This document shows, piece after piece, positions 44,201 through 51,138 of a DNA stretch of 64,000 nucleotides. This DNA is from an uncultured Alphaproteobacteria bacterium. GTDB taxonomy: Bacteria > Pseudomonadota > Alphaproteobacteria > Micavibrionales > Micavibrionaceae. Location: NCBI GenBank assembly GCA_946481075.1, contig CAMLMC010000001.1, positions 1,240,001 to 1,304,000 on the forward strand. Direction: 5' to 3'. Within the stretch, counting starts at the first letter, position 1. Each line of letters opens with the position of its first letter. Under the pieces are notes generated by a model that was given only the letters and a program-made list of their open reading frames with translations, was not told where the DNA came from and did not search any database. The position numbers were made by a program, and so were the translations under genes.

Positions 44201-45022
44201 CTCATAAACAATCGCTTCAACGCCTTTTTCATCCCATTGCGCTACAGCTTCATCATCAGCTCCAGATTGAAAAGCATACAGCTTATGTTTAAATCCGTTA
44301 GTTTGCTGTAAACCTTCGAGCAGGTAACGTATTGGCGGATCATCTGCTGAATATCCGATAAATACAGCGATATAACGATCTAAAATATCTTTTACAAAGT
44401 TTCTCGCCCAGCCTTGTGCTAAGTACGCATCACCGAACTCAGCACTGGAAAGAACAAAGCCATCTGAATCAGGGCCTGAGTAATCTTCTTGAACCCTCCC
44501 ATGTAAGTGTATGATCCCCCAGTCATTGTCTGAATATTCAATTCTCGGAAGATCGGATCGTGTTCTAGACTTAACTTTTCCTTGGCTTGCATTTTCAAAA
44601 AGCAAATCGAAGTTTGTAGTAACTAATCTAGTTTGGCCTCCGCTTAATTGGGCTAACTTCAGTATGGTTTTATGACCAGAGAGAGTCATTTTTTTAGGAG
44701 GCTTCAAGCTTTCCGAAACTGCTCGGTTTATATCTTGGGAATCAAAGCTTCGACAAAGCTTCCCGAAAATCTGATCTGCGGAAAGAACGCCTTTTAAACT
44801 ATGTGTTTTTTCCAGCTCTTGAGAAGCTATAAAAAGACGCCGAGCGAGGCTGTCATCCGTAGCACCTAGCTTTTTGAGAACATTATCTGCTAATCCCGAA
44901 AAGCTAGGTAGCCGGGCATCAGCCATTGAAACACCCGCACCGCAGAAGAAAACAACTTGTCCTTCATCTTGAGCTTCCAGCAATTCATCCGGTAATATTG
45001 GCCCATTCTCAATAAAACGCAC
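41207..45022 (-). CDS. Large SIR2-domain protein, probable defence effector
   Basis: A 1271-residue protein. The SIR2 NAD-binding fold occupies about residues 15-300: GAGVS at 28-32, TTNFD at 135-139 (N137 and D139), HLHG with the likely catalytic His at 174, and GYSADDPP at 223-230. The remaining 950 residues are helical, with no known motif by eye; they resemble the C-terminal DUF4020-type region that often follows SIR2. SIR2 domains in defence (DSR1/DSR2, Thoeris) hydrolyse NAD on phage sensing. It is more AT-rich than the core. Not assigned to a named system. Confidence 0.82.
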   Translation of the reverse strand: MRFIENGPILPDELLEAQDEGQVVFFCGAGVSMADARLPSFSGLADNVLKKLGATDDSLARRLFIASQELEKTHSLKGVLSADQIFGKLCRSFDSQDINRAVSESLKPPKKMTLSGHKTILKLAQLSGGQTRLVTTNFDLLFENASQGKVKSRTRSDLPRIEYSDNDWGIIHLHGRVQEDYSGPDSDGFVLSSAEFGDAYLAQGWARNFVKDILDRYIAVFIGYSADDPPIRYLLEGLQQTNGFKHKLYAFQSGADDEAVAQWDEKGVEAIVYEVDSKKGHSALWDTLELWAVRSKDPTLWKKKVLNKAKKGPAKLLPHERGMVAHMVKTQAGARAFSQEEPPIPAEWLCVFDPSIRLKQTEKDDPLSSESKIINPYQLYALDDDPPPSGRNKEYQQAPVEVWNAFKIYKKDSEAIEERNLSSAKGAYSSSPPDLIPRLWYITQWIGKVSHQRISVWWAGQQGALHPALVNAVSHRIANDKTKSFTKDAKSSWNTIFEINDFSSRGKYDEYEFKNRVNSFGWSNVLVREYINTSAPYLVKGTLYRSIPRDNREKFDARSFVRADIKYPEGLYDLKIPNEYLSKVINGFRSNIEKAVDMEMDYAYWLDLCSIEPDEDQEGQDYVRGHDLSGYVLHFVELYKALMKVDQKRAKQEYKSWRKDPIFTRLRIWACGQEGIADEAEYMNEILSLEGKDFWSFKGERDLLLCLKSNWARLSKKNRIFIEKKILSGPPKPQKSSQEEHENRSAYFRLNRFHWLKDQGCDLSFDLEVLTRELIKRAPEWKLEYARKAAESHDGRGGWVRTDTDWTSLKELPLSEILSKADKGKGRDYSQLVEYAPFSGLCDDAPLRAIAALSLELKAGSFSENFWETFLSRDKRKQDSLRLKILIGGRVSQIPDDHFKDILLTASRWFENTGPVLRDSCPSLFSELWVKFIRVITLNEDFSGSALVRKEEQDVDWTSEAINAPSGNLAELHMTDPKKEGLKAGKGYPKEWLKKTNELLALPGDAGRYAMVIFSFNLSWFFTIDPKWTTSHILKILETETSDKNDKDAIWAGFMWGARVPQAELYVKIKPFLLKMAHEKLSDRKRHTEILSGLLLSGWGSKDDDKERFISDAEMRSVLLDAPENFRTQVLWHLERWSQDKKLRWHKQVVPFLKNVWPKHKKVRTAKASARLCDIALAQEENFPTVSKLVSQLVSKISNEHFYLPEMRKSGNDIASKYPKDLLELLYAILPERPERWPYQTQDVLRTLESSDPKLLNDPRLIELKARLNDV

Positions 45023-45052
45023 AATAACCTCTCAAAAAATGCATTTGCTTAA

Positions 45053-45655
45053 CTATTGAATAAAATCCACGTCCCAAGTGTACGATTCTAGGTTTACACT
45101 GACCCTCGCTGCGGGCGAGTGCTTGTCATTAAAATTGACGATCCAGTATTTATAATCATTATCTTTCGCCGTTTCTAATCCAACACCCCAGACCGAAGAA
45201 AAATCATGCGTTTCATGCAAACGTCTTCCAACCTTGTTCGGCCACCATTCTCCTATTCCTTCACAAAACACAACTAGATGCTTTCCTTCCGCATATGCTT
45301 TGCCGCCTTTTTCCTGCTTATTAGCCACCGCAGTTAATATCATTTCCTCTGCATCGACCTTATTCTCATCAACATGGCGAACAAAAACGTGCTCTGTGAC
45401 CATCTGCTCTCCGGTTTTCCGATCAAATATAACGCCATCACCATTATTAAAAGGATCATTTGAAAAGGTAAAATCGCGGTTTGCATCAGTAGCATTTCCA
45501 AGAATGCACATGAGCCAGTTTGCTAATATTTCGCGGGGCCTTAGCTGCATATTATTTTCACGCCCCGTATATAAAATAGTCGGATTTTTAATCCACCCTT
45601 CCATATCCCTGAGTACCTGCTGAAAATCTTTAATAGCCGTAACTTGCTGCTTCAT
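45053..45655 (-). CDS. Unknown 200-aa protein heading the SIR2 operon
   Basis: Start at 45655 has a GGGGGGAG ribosome site. It is 30 bases before the SIR2 gene and in the same direction. No family was recognised. It is soluble, with an acidic patch and a motif DGVIFDRKTGEQMVTEHVFV that could be an Asp...Glu-x-Val metal site of a nuclease-like fold; this is weak. The C-terminus is beta-rich (YKYWIVNFNDKHSPAARVSV). Conserved linkage to SIR2 would make it a partner or sensor. Confidence 0.7.
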   Translation of the reverse strand: MKQQVTAIKDFQQVLRDMEGWIKNPTILYTGRENNMQLRPREILANWLMCILGNATDANRDFTFSNDPFNNGDGVIFDRKTGEQMVTEHVFVRHVDENKVDAEEMILTAVANKQEKGGKAYAEGKHLVVFCEGIGEWWPNKVGRRLHETHDFSSVWGVGLETAKDNDYKYWIVNFNDKHSPAARVSVNLESYTWDVDFIQ

Positions 45656-45972
45656 ATCTCCCCCCGAACGGTAATCAAAGATTACCGCAAAGCATTTCTT
45701 ACCAATTTTATGACATTTTGATTGTTGCCATTATAACGCTATTGCGCCAATATGACCACGGTTTGTTCTCTTTAGGCAAACTGGGGCTTTTCATCCCCAT
45801 ACAGGCGGCAACAGACACTGCCGGAAATGTGTCGTCACTCAGCTTTGACTGGGTGGCGATGTCATGTCCAACGCGCAAGCTAAAAGCATCGCGCCGTTCC
45901 TGTAACGGATGAAAACACCCAGTCACCAGTGAGGACATCACTGGTGATTTTTCATTCTGGGAGGAGGAGAAC
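45656..45972. other. Divergent intergenic region with hairpins
   Basis: A 317-base region between the SIR2 operon (minus) and a membrane-protein pair (plus). Minus-strand leader GGTAATC TTT GATTACC is a 7-bp hairpin before the ribosome site at 45655. On the plus side CACCAGTGA and TCACTGGTG form a 9-bp stem (45924-45946) followed by ATTTTT, 26 bases before the next start. No clear -35/-10 pair was identified. Confidence 0.5.
45924..45946 (+). terminator. Terminator-like hairpin in the leader of the membrane operon
   Basis: Perfect 9-bp stem CACCAGTGA/TCACTGGTG with 5-base loop GGACA, followed by ATTTTTC. Its position ahead of a GGGAGGAGG ribosome site (45959-45967 region) allows an attenuator role rather than a plain gene end. 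Confidence 0.5.
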
Positions 45973-46359
45973 ATGCATTGGATAAATTTAGTATTAGCAC
46001 TTTTAAGCGGACTTTGTTTAATTGGCCTGAGCTCCAGTATTTGGACGATCTTTTCACACACAGCATCGAACAAAAAAGGAAGAAAACCTTACCCTCTATA
46101 TAACGATCTTTTTGAGCGCAGAAAAATCCGGGGTATATTAGGCGCTATTGGCCTTTTAATATGTTTACATCAAGGAGTTGAAGCCCTCCTTTTTTGGATA
46201 CCTAATGAATGGACATATGCCGGAGAAGATGAGCGGCTATCATACAAACATATTATAACAGTTATATTTTCTTGTTTTGGCACTCTCCTCGTTATTGCCT
46301 CTTTATCAGAAATCACAAAGCTCATAGACACTAAAGAAATCAGTGAAGGTGACGCATGA
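45973..46359 (+). CDS. Three-span membrane protein of unknown function (128 aa)
   Basis: ATG at 45973 follows GGGAGGAGGAGA. The product has three hydrophobic segments: residues 4-27 (INLVLALLSGLCLIGLSSSI), about 53-73 (RGILGAIGLLICLHQGVEAL) and about 92-113 (IITVIFSCFGTLLVIASLSE). No motif or family recognised. It overlaps the next gene by 4 bases. It is divergent from the SIR2 operon and may be a membrane component of the same locus or a separate module. Confidence 0.75.
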   Translation: MHWINLVLALLSGLCLIGLSSSIWTIFSHTASNKKGRKPYPLYNDLFERRKIRGILGAIGLLICLHQGVEALLFWIPNEWTYAGEDERLSYKHIITVIFSCFGTLLVIASLSEITKLIDTKEISEGDA

Positions 46360-46901
46360 AGTCCGTTACCATTGAAGAACTGATCCCGGAAGTTAAAAGA
46401 CGATTAGAAAATAATGAAAAGGCACCGTTTGGAAATCAATACATCACAGATAAATCTATTCATGGCATAATCAACTGGCCGCACAAGCCAGATGTTATGA
46501 ATCAACTCCTTTCAGCCTATGGAGAACGATCCAGTCTAGAAAAAGCCTTCTCGCTAGAAGACATGACAAAACAATTCCACGCCGAGGTTACAGCCATTCA
46601 GGACATATTGGTTGAAAAGCTAGGATCGGACATTCACAGGCGGCGCGGCTCTGCACTCTTGGCATGGCAGAACATAGCCCTACCGATCCGTGAGGTAGGA
46701 AAGAACATTATCTGCATATTTCCGTCGGACGAATTATACGGACATCCCATATATGATGTAATGCCATGTGACCATTTTATCCAATGGATAAACCGCAAGG
46801 CAGCAGAAGACGCCCTAGAACGGATGAAATGGAAAAAGATCGCTAGTTGTTTAATAATAGCAATATTGTTTATGGCGTTCGCAGAATTTTTTTTCTGGTA
46901 A
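46356..46901 (+). CDS. Membrane-anchored protein of unknown function (181 aa)
   Basis: Starts inside the end of the previous gene (ATGA overlap). A hydrophilic N-terminal domain of about 155 residues (MKSVTIEELIPEVKRRLENN; FHAEVTAIQDILVEKLGSDI) is followed by a single C-terminal membrane helix (IASCLIIAILFMAFAEFFFW) that ends the protein. It is a tail-anchored layout. No known domain recognised. Paired with the three-span protein as a two-gene unit. Confidence 0.75.
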   Translation: MKSVTIEELIPEVKRRLENNEKAPFGNQYITDKSIHGIINWPHKPDVMNQLLSAYGERSSLEKAFSLEDMTKQFHAEVTAIQDILVEKLGSDIHRRRGSALLAWQNIALPIREVGKNIICIFPSDELYGHPIYDVMPCDHFIQWINRKAAEDALERMKWKKIASCLIIAILFMAFAEFFFW

Positions 46902-46920
46902 CACTAAGATCACATTTTCA

Positions 46921-47122
46921 TGTTCTGGATGTTCGGCGCGTTCCGACATTGGTTTTCATTATATTTCGCCAGAACACAAAACCTAGATGAGAGTGTTCTA
47001 TGTTCTCATGAACCGGAACATAGAACACTCGGTTTAGATGTCGCTGTTCTTTTAGAGCCAAAAGAAAATTCCAATCTTTTCAAAGACATCGTATTTCTGG
47101 AACATATCGAACAATGCGAACA
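46921..47122. repeat. GAACA/TGTTC cluster with a perfect 15-bp palindrome
   Basis: Eleven copies of the pentamer GAACA or its complement TGTTC occur in 202 bases; by chance about 0.4 would be expected. Four of them form a perfect 15-bp inverted repeat (GAGTGTTCTATGTTC, 46991-47005, and its complement 47016-47030) with a 10-base loop. The region lies between two convergent genes. An overlapping 70-codon ORF looks spurious. Possible roles are a replication origin, an operator array or a convergent terminator. Confidence 0.6.
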
Positions 47123-47128
47123 TCTTTT

Positions 47129-48865
47129 CTAGATGCTCTCGGGTAGATCTTGTTTTTTATGCAAGGCAGGAACGATGCACAAAACACGGGTTTTCTTTAA
47201 TCCCGGAAGATCACGTGGCTGTGAGGCATTTCCTTCACCATCCGGAATAATTAAGCCTTCAGCAACCGCCGCCTTGATAATGGCCCCTGTATTCTGTGAC
47301 CCATACAAGACCTCGGATTTGAGGGTTTTGGGTGTGATAAAATACATCCAGCTTTCACCTTCATGCTTTTTAAAACCAACGCGATTGTGAATAACTTCTT
47401 CTTCAAAAGAATTGCCTACTCTCTGGAAGCGGCTATTGCCGTGTCTTTCAATGAACTGAATTATTTCTTTAATCCCTTCTTGCACTTCATGACTACCAAC
47501 ACCTCCGCGTGCATAGAGCCAATTTTGAAAGCACGTGATCGCAGCAGCACGAGCTGAACCCTTTTCCCACGGGAAAACTCCACAATGAATTGCAAGTTCT
47601 CCAGCAACAGAAACGAGCGCAAATCGACGCGCTACGCGTTTGACCTGCCCGTCTGCACTAACAGGTACGTTCTGCTCTATCCACTCTAAAATCTTTTCGG
47701 AAATGACCTCAGCGGTTTTTTCTTTATTGTACTTTACAAGGGCGTTTATGAAGGCATGTACGGCAACACCTTTGTTGGTTTCTATCGCTTGTCCAAGATA
47801 CACGGCAAACTCGTTTGCTGTCCGGAAGTGATGCAGATGTTCAAATGCACCCATTCCCTTGCCTGCGTCCGCAGGGATTTCGACCATTCTGACGCCTTGC
47901 CCGGCCCGCGCCTTTTTCTTATCCTCGGAAAGCTTATCCGCCAGCCCGATCTCACCCGTCGAAAGAAAGACGATTTTGAAATCCAGCGTTTCCCGCGCAA
48001 TGCCTTCTCGGTTGGATCGACCTTTGCCTTGACCATTCCCAAACATATAAGACATCTGTTCCGCGGATTTGCTATCAACCTGCCCTAGTTCATCAATGGC
48101 CAGAAAACCATCATTCGAGAAACGGCCCCAACTTTCAGCAGCATTGTCGGTCGTTCGCCAGCTTCTTAAAGCCGCTCCCCATACGGACGCCGCCATCTTC
48201 AGGGCGGTTGTTTTTCCGGTGGATGATCCTCCTGAAAGGTGAAACCCTCCGGAGCTTTCATTACTGTAGGAAAGAAGAATGCCCGCAAGTGTAGACGATA
48301 AAGCGAATATAAGGCGGCTGTTTCCTTCTGCGTATTTAGCAACATTCTCTTGCCAGCTTTTCAAGTCCCCCTGCTTTTCTAGCCGAGGAAGAACGCCGGA
48401 CACCTGTAAAAGCACCGTATCTTCGCCTTGACCGATTACGGAGCCATCTGGCATGACGTAACGGCCCTTATGCCATCCGGGTTTAGATGTTGAGGTAGCA
48501 CGATCCGGCGGGTTGGCTGACATTATATAATCATGCAGTGCATTTTGCGCTTTTTTCCCTGCGTGGATACCCAGCCCTTGTGACAGCAAGACACGCCTAT
48601 ATTCTGCGCCGTCTCCGGCTAACATGGCATTCGGCATAGACCATTGATGAGACTGCCCGTCCTTATCCTTCCACATGAGAAGCTTTCCCCAATCGTCACC
48701 ATTATCGCTGCGAGCTAATGCTGCAATGTAGAGCTGATCGCACACAGGTATCATGTCGTCATTGTCTTTTTTGAAGACACCGTTCTGATTGACGACATAG
48801 TTCACAGGAACGTAGGGCGTGTTTTTAGTTTTTTCGGTATCCAACTGGCTGGAAGAATTTGACAT
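47129..48865 (-). CDS. DUF927-type ATPase, island replication-associated protein
   Basis: A 578-residue protein. The centre has a P-loop HLSGGSSTGKTTALKMAA and acidic Walker B-like FLAIDELGQVDSKS followed by NGQGKGRSNREG. This layout is that of DUF927 proteins on integrative elements and phages, related to primase-helicase C-terminal modules. It probably functions in element replication or maintenance. The gene follows the AlpA-like gene by 11 bases. The convergent GAACA cluster lies just beyond its stop and might be its target. Confidence 0.8.
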   Translation of the reverse strand: MSNSSSQLDTEKTKNTPYVPVNYVVNQNGVFKKDNDDMIPVCDQLYIAALARSDNGDDWGKLLMWKDKDGQSHQWSMPNAMLAGDGAEYRRVLLSQGLGIHAGKKAQNALHDYIMSANPPDRATSTSKPGWHKGRYVMPDGSVIGQGEDTVLLQVSGVLPRLEKQGDLKSWQENVAKYAEGNSRLIFALSSTLAGILLSYSNESSGGFHLSGGSSTGKTTALKMAASVWGAALRSWRTTDNAAESWGRFSNDGFLAIDELGQVDSKSAEQMSYMFGNGQGKGRSNREGIARETLDFKIVFLSTGEIGLADKLSEDKKKARAGQGVRMVEIPADAGKGMGAFEHLHHFRTANEFAVYLGQAIETNKGVAVHAFINALVKYNKEKTAEVISEKILEWIEQNVPVSADGQVKRVARRFALVSVAGELAIHCGVFPWEKGSARAAAITCFQNWLYARGGVGSHEVQEGIKEIIQFIERHGNSRFQRVGNSFEEEVIHNRVGFKKHEGESWMYFITPKTLKSEVLYGSQNTGAIIKAAVAEGLIIPDGEGNASQPRDLPGLKKTRVLCIVPALHKKQDLPESI

Positions 48866-48876
48866 GAGAGAATGCC

Positions 48877-49074
48877 TTACTTAATAGCCGTATGTTGTTG
48901 GCTATTGATCCAGTCAAAGAAGGCTACTTCCTCAATCAGGATTTTTCTTCCTACACGCTTGATAGCAATACCAAGACCATTGGTTTTCTCGTGGAAGATG
49001 TGATAGCGAAGGCTTGCCTCGCTGAAAGCGGGGTGTTTGTTGGCAAACTGTTTAACGGTCAACAACTGATTCAT
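48877..49074 (-). CDS. AlpA/excisionase-like DNA-binding protein
   Basis: 65 residues from ATG at 49074, which has GGAG 8 bases before it; a longer start at 49092 was rejected. A helix-turn-helix of the MerR/AlpA type is visible (LTVKQFANKHPAFSEASLRY), then RVGRKILIEEVAFFDWI. Such small proteins activate or steer excision by the integrase. It sits between the int operon and the DUF927 gene. A palindrome at 49088-49113 lies just upstream of its ribosome site and may be its operator. Confidence 0.75.
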   Translation of the reverse strand: MNQLLTVKQFANKHPAFSEASLRYHIFHEKTNGLGIAIKRVGRKILIEEVAFFDWINSQQHTAIK

Positions 49075-49087
49075 GACGTTTCTCCAT

Positions 49088-49113
49088 AACAACGAGCATG
49101 ATTGCTCGTTGTT
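49088..49113. promoter_or_regulatory. Palindrome before the AlpA-like gene
   Basis: AACAACGAGCA and TGCTCGTTGTT form a perfect 11-bp inverted repeat with a 4-base loop. No T-run follows on the minus strand, so it is more likely an operator or leader hairpin than a terminator. It is 14 bases before the start at 49074. Confidence 0.55.
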
Positions 49114-49135
49114 GGAGTGTCTTAGATATCCTTGT

Positions 49136-49597
49136 TTATTTCACCCGAATGAAGAGGCCCTCTTCTTCTGCGGCAGATCGTTCGATGTCCGCTAGCACTT
49201 TAGACTTGTTTTTCGTAAAAACGGCCTCAACAGTCTCAGGACCAATGTTATCAGAGAATTCTTTGTTAATGTGATCTGCCACCTGTTTTAGCCGTTCCTC
49301 ATAACTATAATCTTGACCTTCTGTCATGATCATAAGCATCGTTGCGGTTTGATCACGCATTCCAGTTGGCTTCTTCTTTTTCCCGCGAGTTGATTTCAGC
49401 AAAAAGCCTTTCTGCGCATCTCCCGTGGAAAGAGTGTGTGTTAAGCATTCAATCAAATACTGTCTTTGGCTTTCGTTAAGTTCATCTCGCTTTAATGCGT
49501 GCAAAACTTGCTCAAGAAGATCCTTGGCTAAATGCTCATATCCCAACTTTGCTAATGCATGTGTACTTTCAAAGTAGAGCGACCTATTCTCAAACAT
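49136..49597 (-). CDS. Small unknown protein overlapping the integrase 3' end (153 aa)
   Basis: Start at 49597 chosen for AAGGA nine bases upstream; an ATG at 49615 lies deeper inside int. The protein is helical and charged (SLYFESTHALAKLGYEHLAK; LSTGDAQKGFLLKSTRGKKK) with no membrane segment or known motif. The 8-base overlap with int suggests coupled expression. Common position for element-control genes, but function unknown. Confidence 0.7.
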   Translation of the reverse strand: MFENRSLYFESTHALAKLGYEHLAKDLLEQVLHALKRDELNESQRQYLIECLTHTLSTGDAQKGFLLKSTRGKKKKPTGMRDQTATMLMIMTEGQDYSYEERLKQVADHINKEFSDNIGPETVEAVFTKNKSKVLADIERSAAEEEGLFIRVK

Positions 49598-50681
49598 TAC
49601 CAAAAATCCTTTCATTCATATTCTTTACAACATTGCTCGTATGCGCTTCGGATAGATGCGCGTATCGTTGCACCATTTGAAGTGTTTTATGCCCCAATAC
49701 TGCTGCCATCTCTGATGTTGATGCGCCGTTCATTGCCAGATACGAGGCTGCGCTATGTCGAAGATCGTGAAATCTAAAATCTTTAACTCCGGCTTTCTTC
49801 AATGCGCCTTCCCAACTTTTCTTTATTTCATATGGTTTATCTCCGGAGATAGAAGGAAAAACCAGATCAGTATCTATCCGCTGTACTTTTTTGTGCGCTT
49901 TCATCAAATCGTAAGCATGCTCTTTTAAAGGAATAACCCGCCGTTCTTTATTCTTTGTATCATGCAAAACAATCTGCTGTCGTTCCATGTCTATATCCGA
50001 CCATTTCAAATTCATGATCTCTCCGCGCCGCGCACCAGTACTTAGGGCCAGCACTACAATTAGGTACATCGATTGATATGGGGCTTCCTTGCAAGCTCCA
50101 AGTAATGCCTGCCTCTCAGTATCACTAAGAAAACGAACTCTCCCCCTCGGCTCTTTCAATTTCTTGATTTTCCGAAGAGGATTATCATCGAGCCATTCCC
50201 ATTCATTTACTGCAATCGTGCAGACATGACTGAAAGCCATAAGATACCTGTTTACCGTTGCAGGACTGATCAAATTCACTTCCTTCTTTTCGGTTTTCCG
50301 GTTCCAGCGTTCAGCTTTCTTCTTAGATAGCTTTTCTAGCTTCGCAGAAATCAAAGATCGATTGAGGTCTGCCAAGACGCAAAAACCCAACTCTTGCTTC
50401 CACCATTTCAGAAGGTGATCGATATCATTCAGACGTTTTGGATTGTCCCGTTGCAGTCTCTGCACATAACGGTCAATCATTTCCTCAACAGTATGCTTCT
50501 TGGCTTCGGAAGTCTTAAAATGCCGCCCTTCAAGCAAGGCTGCCTCTGTAGACTGCGCCCACTTCTTGGCATCTGTCAGACGGTCAAAAGTCGCCCGTTG
50601 TACCTCGAACCCCTTCAACCGCACTTGGACGCGATAAGAGGTTTCCCCGTTCTGTAGTGTCCTTTTTTGGATAGAAGCCAT
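49590..50681 (-). CDS. int: Tyrosine-type site-specific integrase
   Basis: 363 residues from ATG at 50681, with GAGG nine bases before; the longer frame from 50816 adds an implausible aromatic leader. An N-terminal SAM-like DNA-binding domain is present (VEEMIDRYVQRLQRDN; TVNRYLMAFSHVCTI). Catalytic residues are in STGARRGEIMNLKW (Arg), FRFHDLRHSAASYL (His-x-x-Arg), LGHKTLQM (His) and RYAHL (Tyr). It recombines in the tRNA-Trp gene, which begins 272 bases from the start codon. Confidence 0.95.
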   Translation of the reverse strand: MASIQKRTLQNGETSYRVQVRLKGFEVQRATFDRLTDAKKWAQSTEAALLEGRHFKTSEAKKHTVEEMIDRYVQRLQRDNPKRLNDIDHLLKWWKQELGFCVLADLNRSLISAKLEKLSKKKAERWNRKTEKKEVNLISPATVNRYLMAFSHVCTIAVNEWEWLDDNPLRKIKKLKEPRGRVRFLSDTERQALLGACKEAPYQSMYLIVVLALSTGARRGEIMNLKWSDIDMERQQIVLHDTKNKERRVIPLKEHAYDLMKAHKKVQRIDTDLVFPSISGDKPYEIKKSWEGALKKAGVKDFRFHDLRHSAASYLAMNGASTSEMAAVLGHKTLQMVQRYAHLSEAHTSNVVKNMNERIFGNV

Positions 50682-50805
50682 TGCCCTATACCTCATGATG
50701 TAATGGTTACAACAGAAGGCAAAAAACCACAGCAACGGACAAATAAACCGTAGGCCTCTTGCTAAATATCTATATAGAACAATGAGATAAGTAGCAATAA
50801 AATTC

Positions 50806-50829
50806 AAAAGGCACACTCACGGCACATTA
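50806..50829 (-). repeat. Integrase arm-type repeat, inverted, near int
   Basis: AAAAGGCACACTCACGGCAC plus ATTA is the inverse of the GTGTGCC...AGTGTGCCTTT pattern. It forms an inverted pair with 50888-50912 around the int promoter zone, and matches 39893-39916 closely. Confidence 0.55.
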
Positions 50830-50887
50830 ATGCTCCGAAGGGCTGTGTCTTGCCCTCGCAGCTTGCTGTTGTGCTTTATTATAGAGA

Positions 50888-50912
50888 AGTGTGCCGCCAG
50901 TGTGCCTTTGAA
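50888..50912 (+). repeat. Integrase arm-type repeat beside tRNA-Trp
   Basis: AGTGTGCCGCCAGTGTGCC then TTTGAA, matching the left-end site at 33495-33520 and lying 40 bases from the 3' end of tRNA-Trp. The conserved spacing of paired heptads fits integrase arm sites. Confidence 0.6.
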
Positions 50913-50952
50913 GTTTCAATCGCTTGCGAAGATCGCTAAGTCCTTGATTTTC

Positions 50953-51028
<76 letters not shown>

Positions 51029-51088
51029 ATAAGGCCAGAGCCGTGTTTTACCCAAATTGGCGGGCTTTGGCTAGAGAAAAGAGCAAAG

Positions 51089-51114
51089 AAAAAGGCCGGA
51101 TTGCTCCGGCCTTT
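51089..51114 (-). terminator. Terminator of tuf copy 2
   Basis: Minus strand AAAGGCCGGA / TCCGGCCTTT, a perfect 10-bp stem with a 4-base loop, followed by TTCTTTG. It lies 25 bases after the tuf stop and separates tuf from tRNA-Trp. Confidence 0.93.
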
Positions 51115-51138
51115 CCAATTCATTCGAATTAATGGGAA

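Noticed and set aside
46920..47132. 70-codon plus-strand ORF in the GAACA cluster
   Set aside because: It is made of the repeated pentamers and the palindrome, has no ribosome site seen and overlaps the end of the DUF927 gene.
50682..50816. N-terminal extension of the integrase
   Set aside because: The extra residues are hydrophobic and unlike integrases; a good ribosome site precedes 50681.
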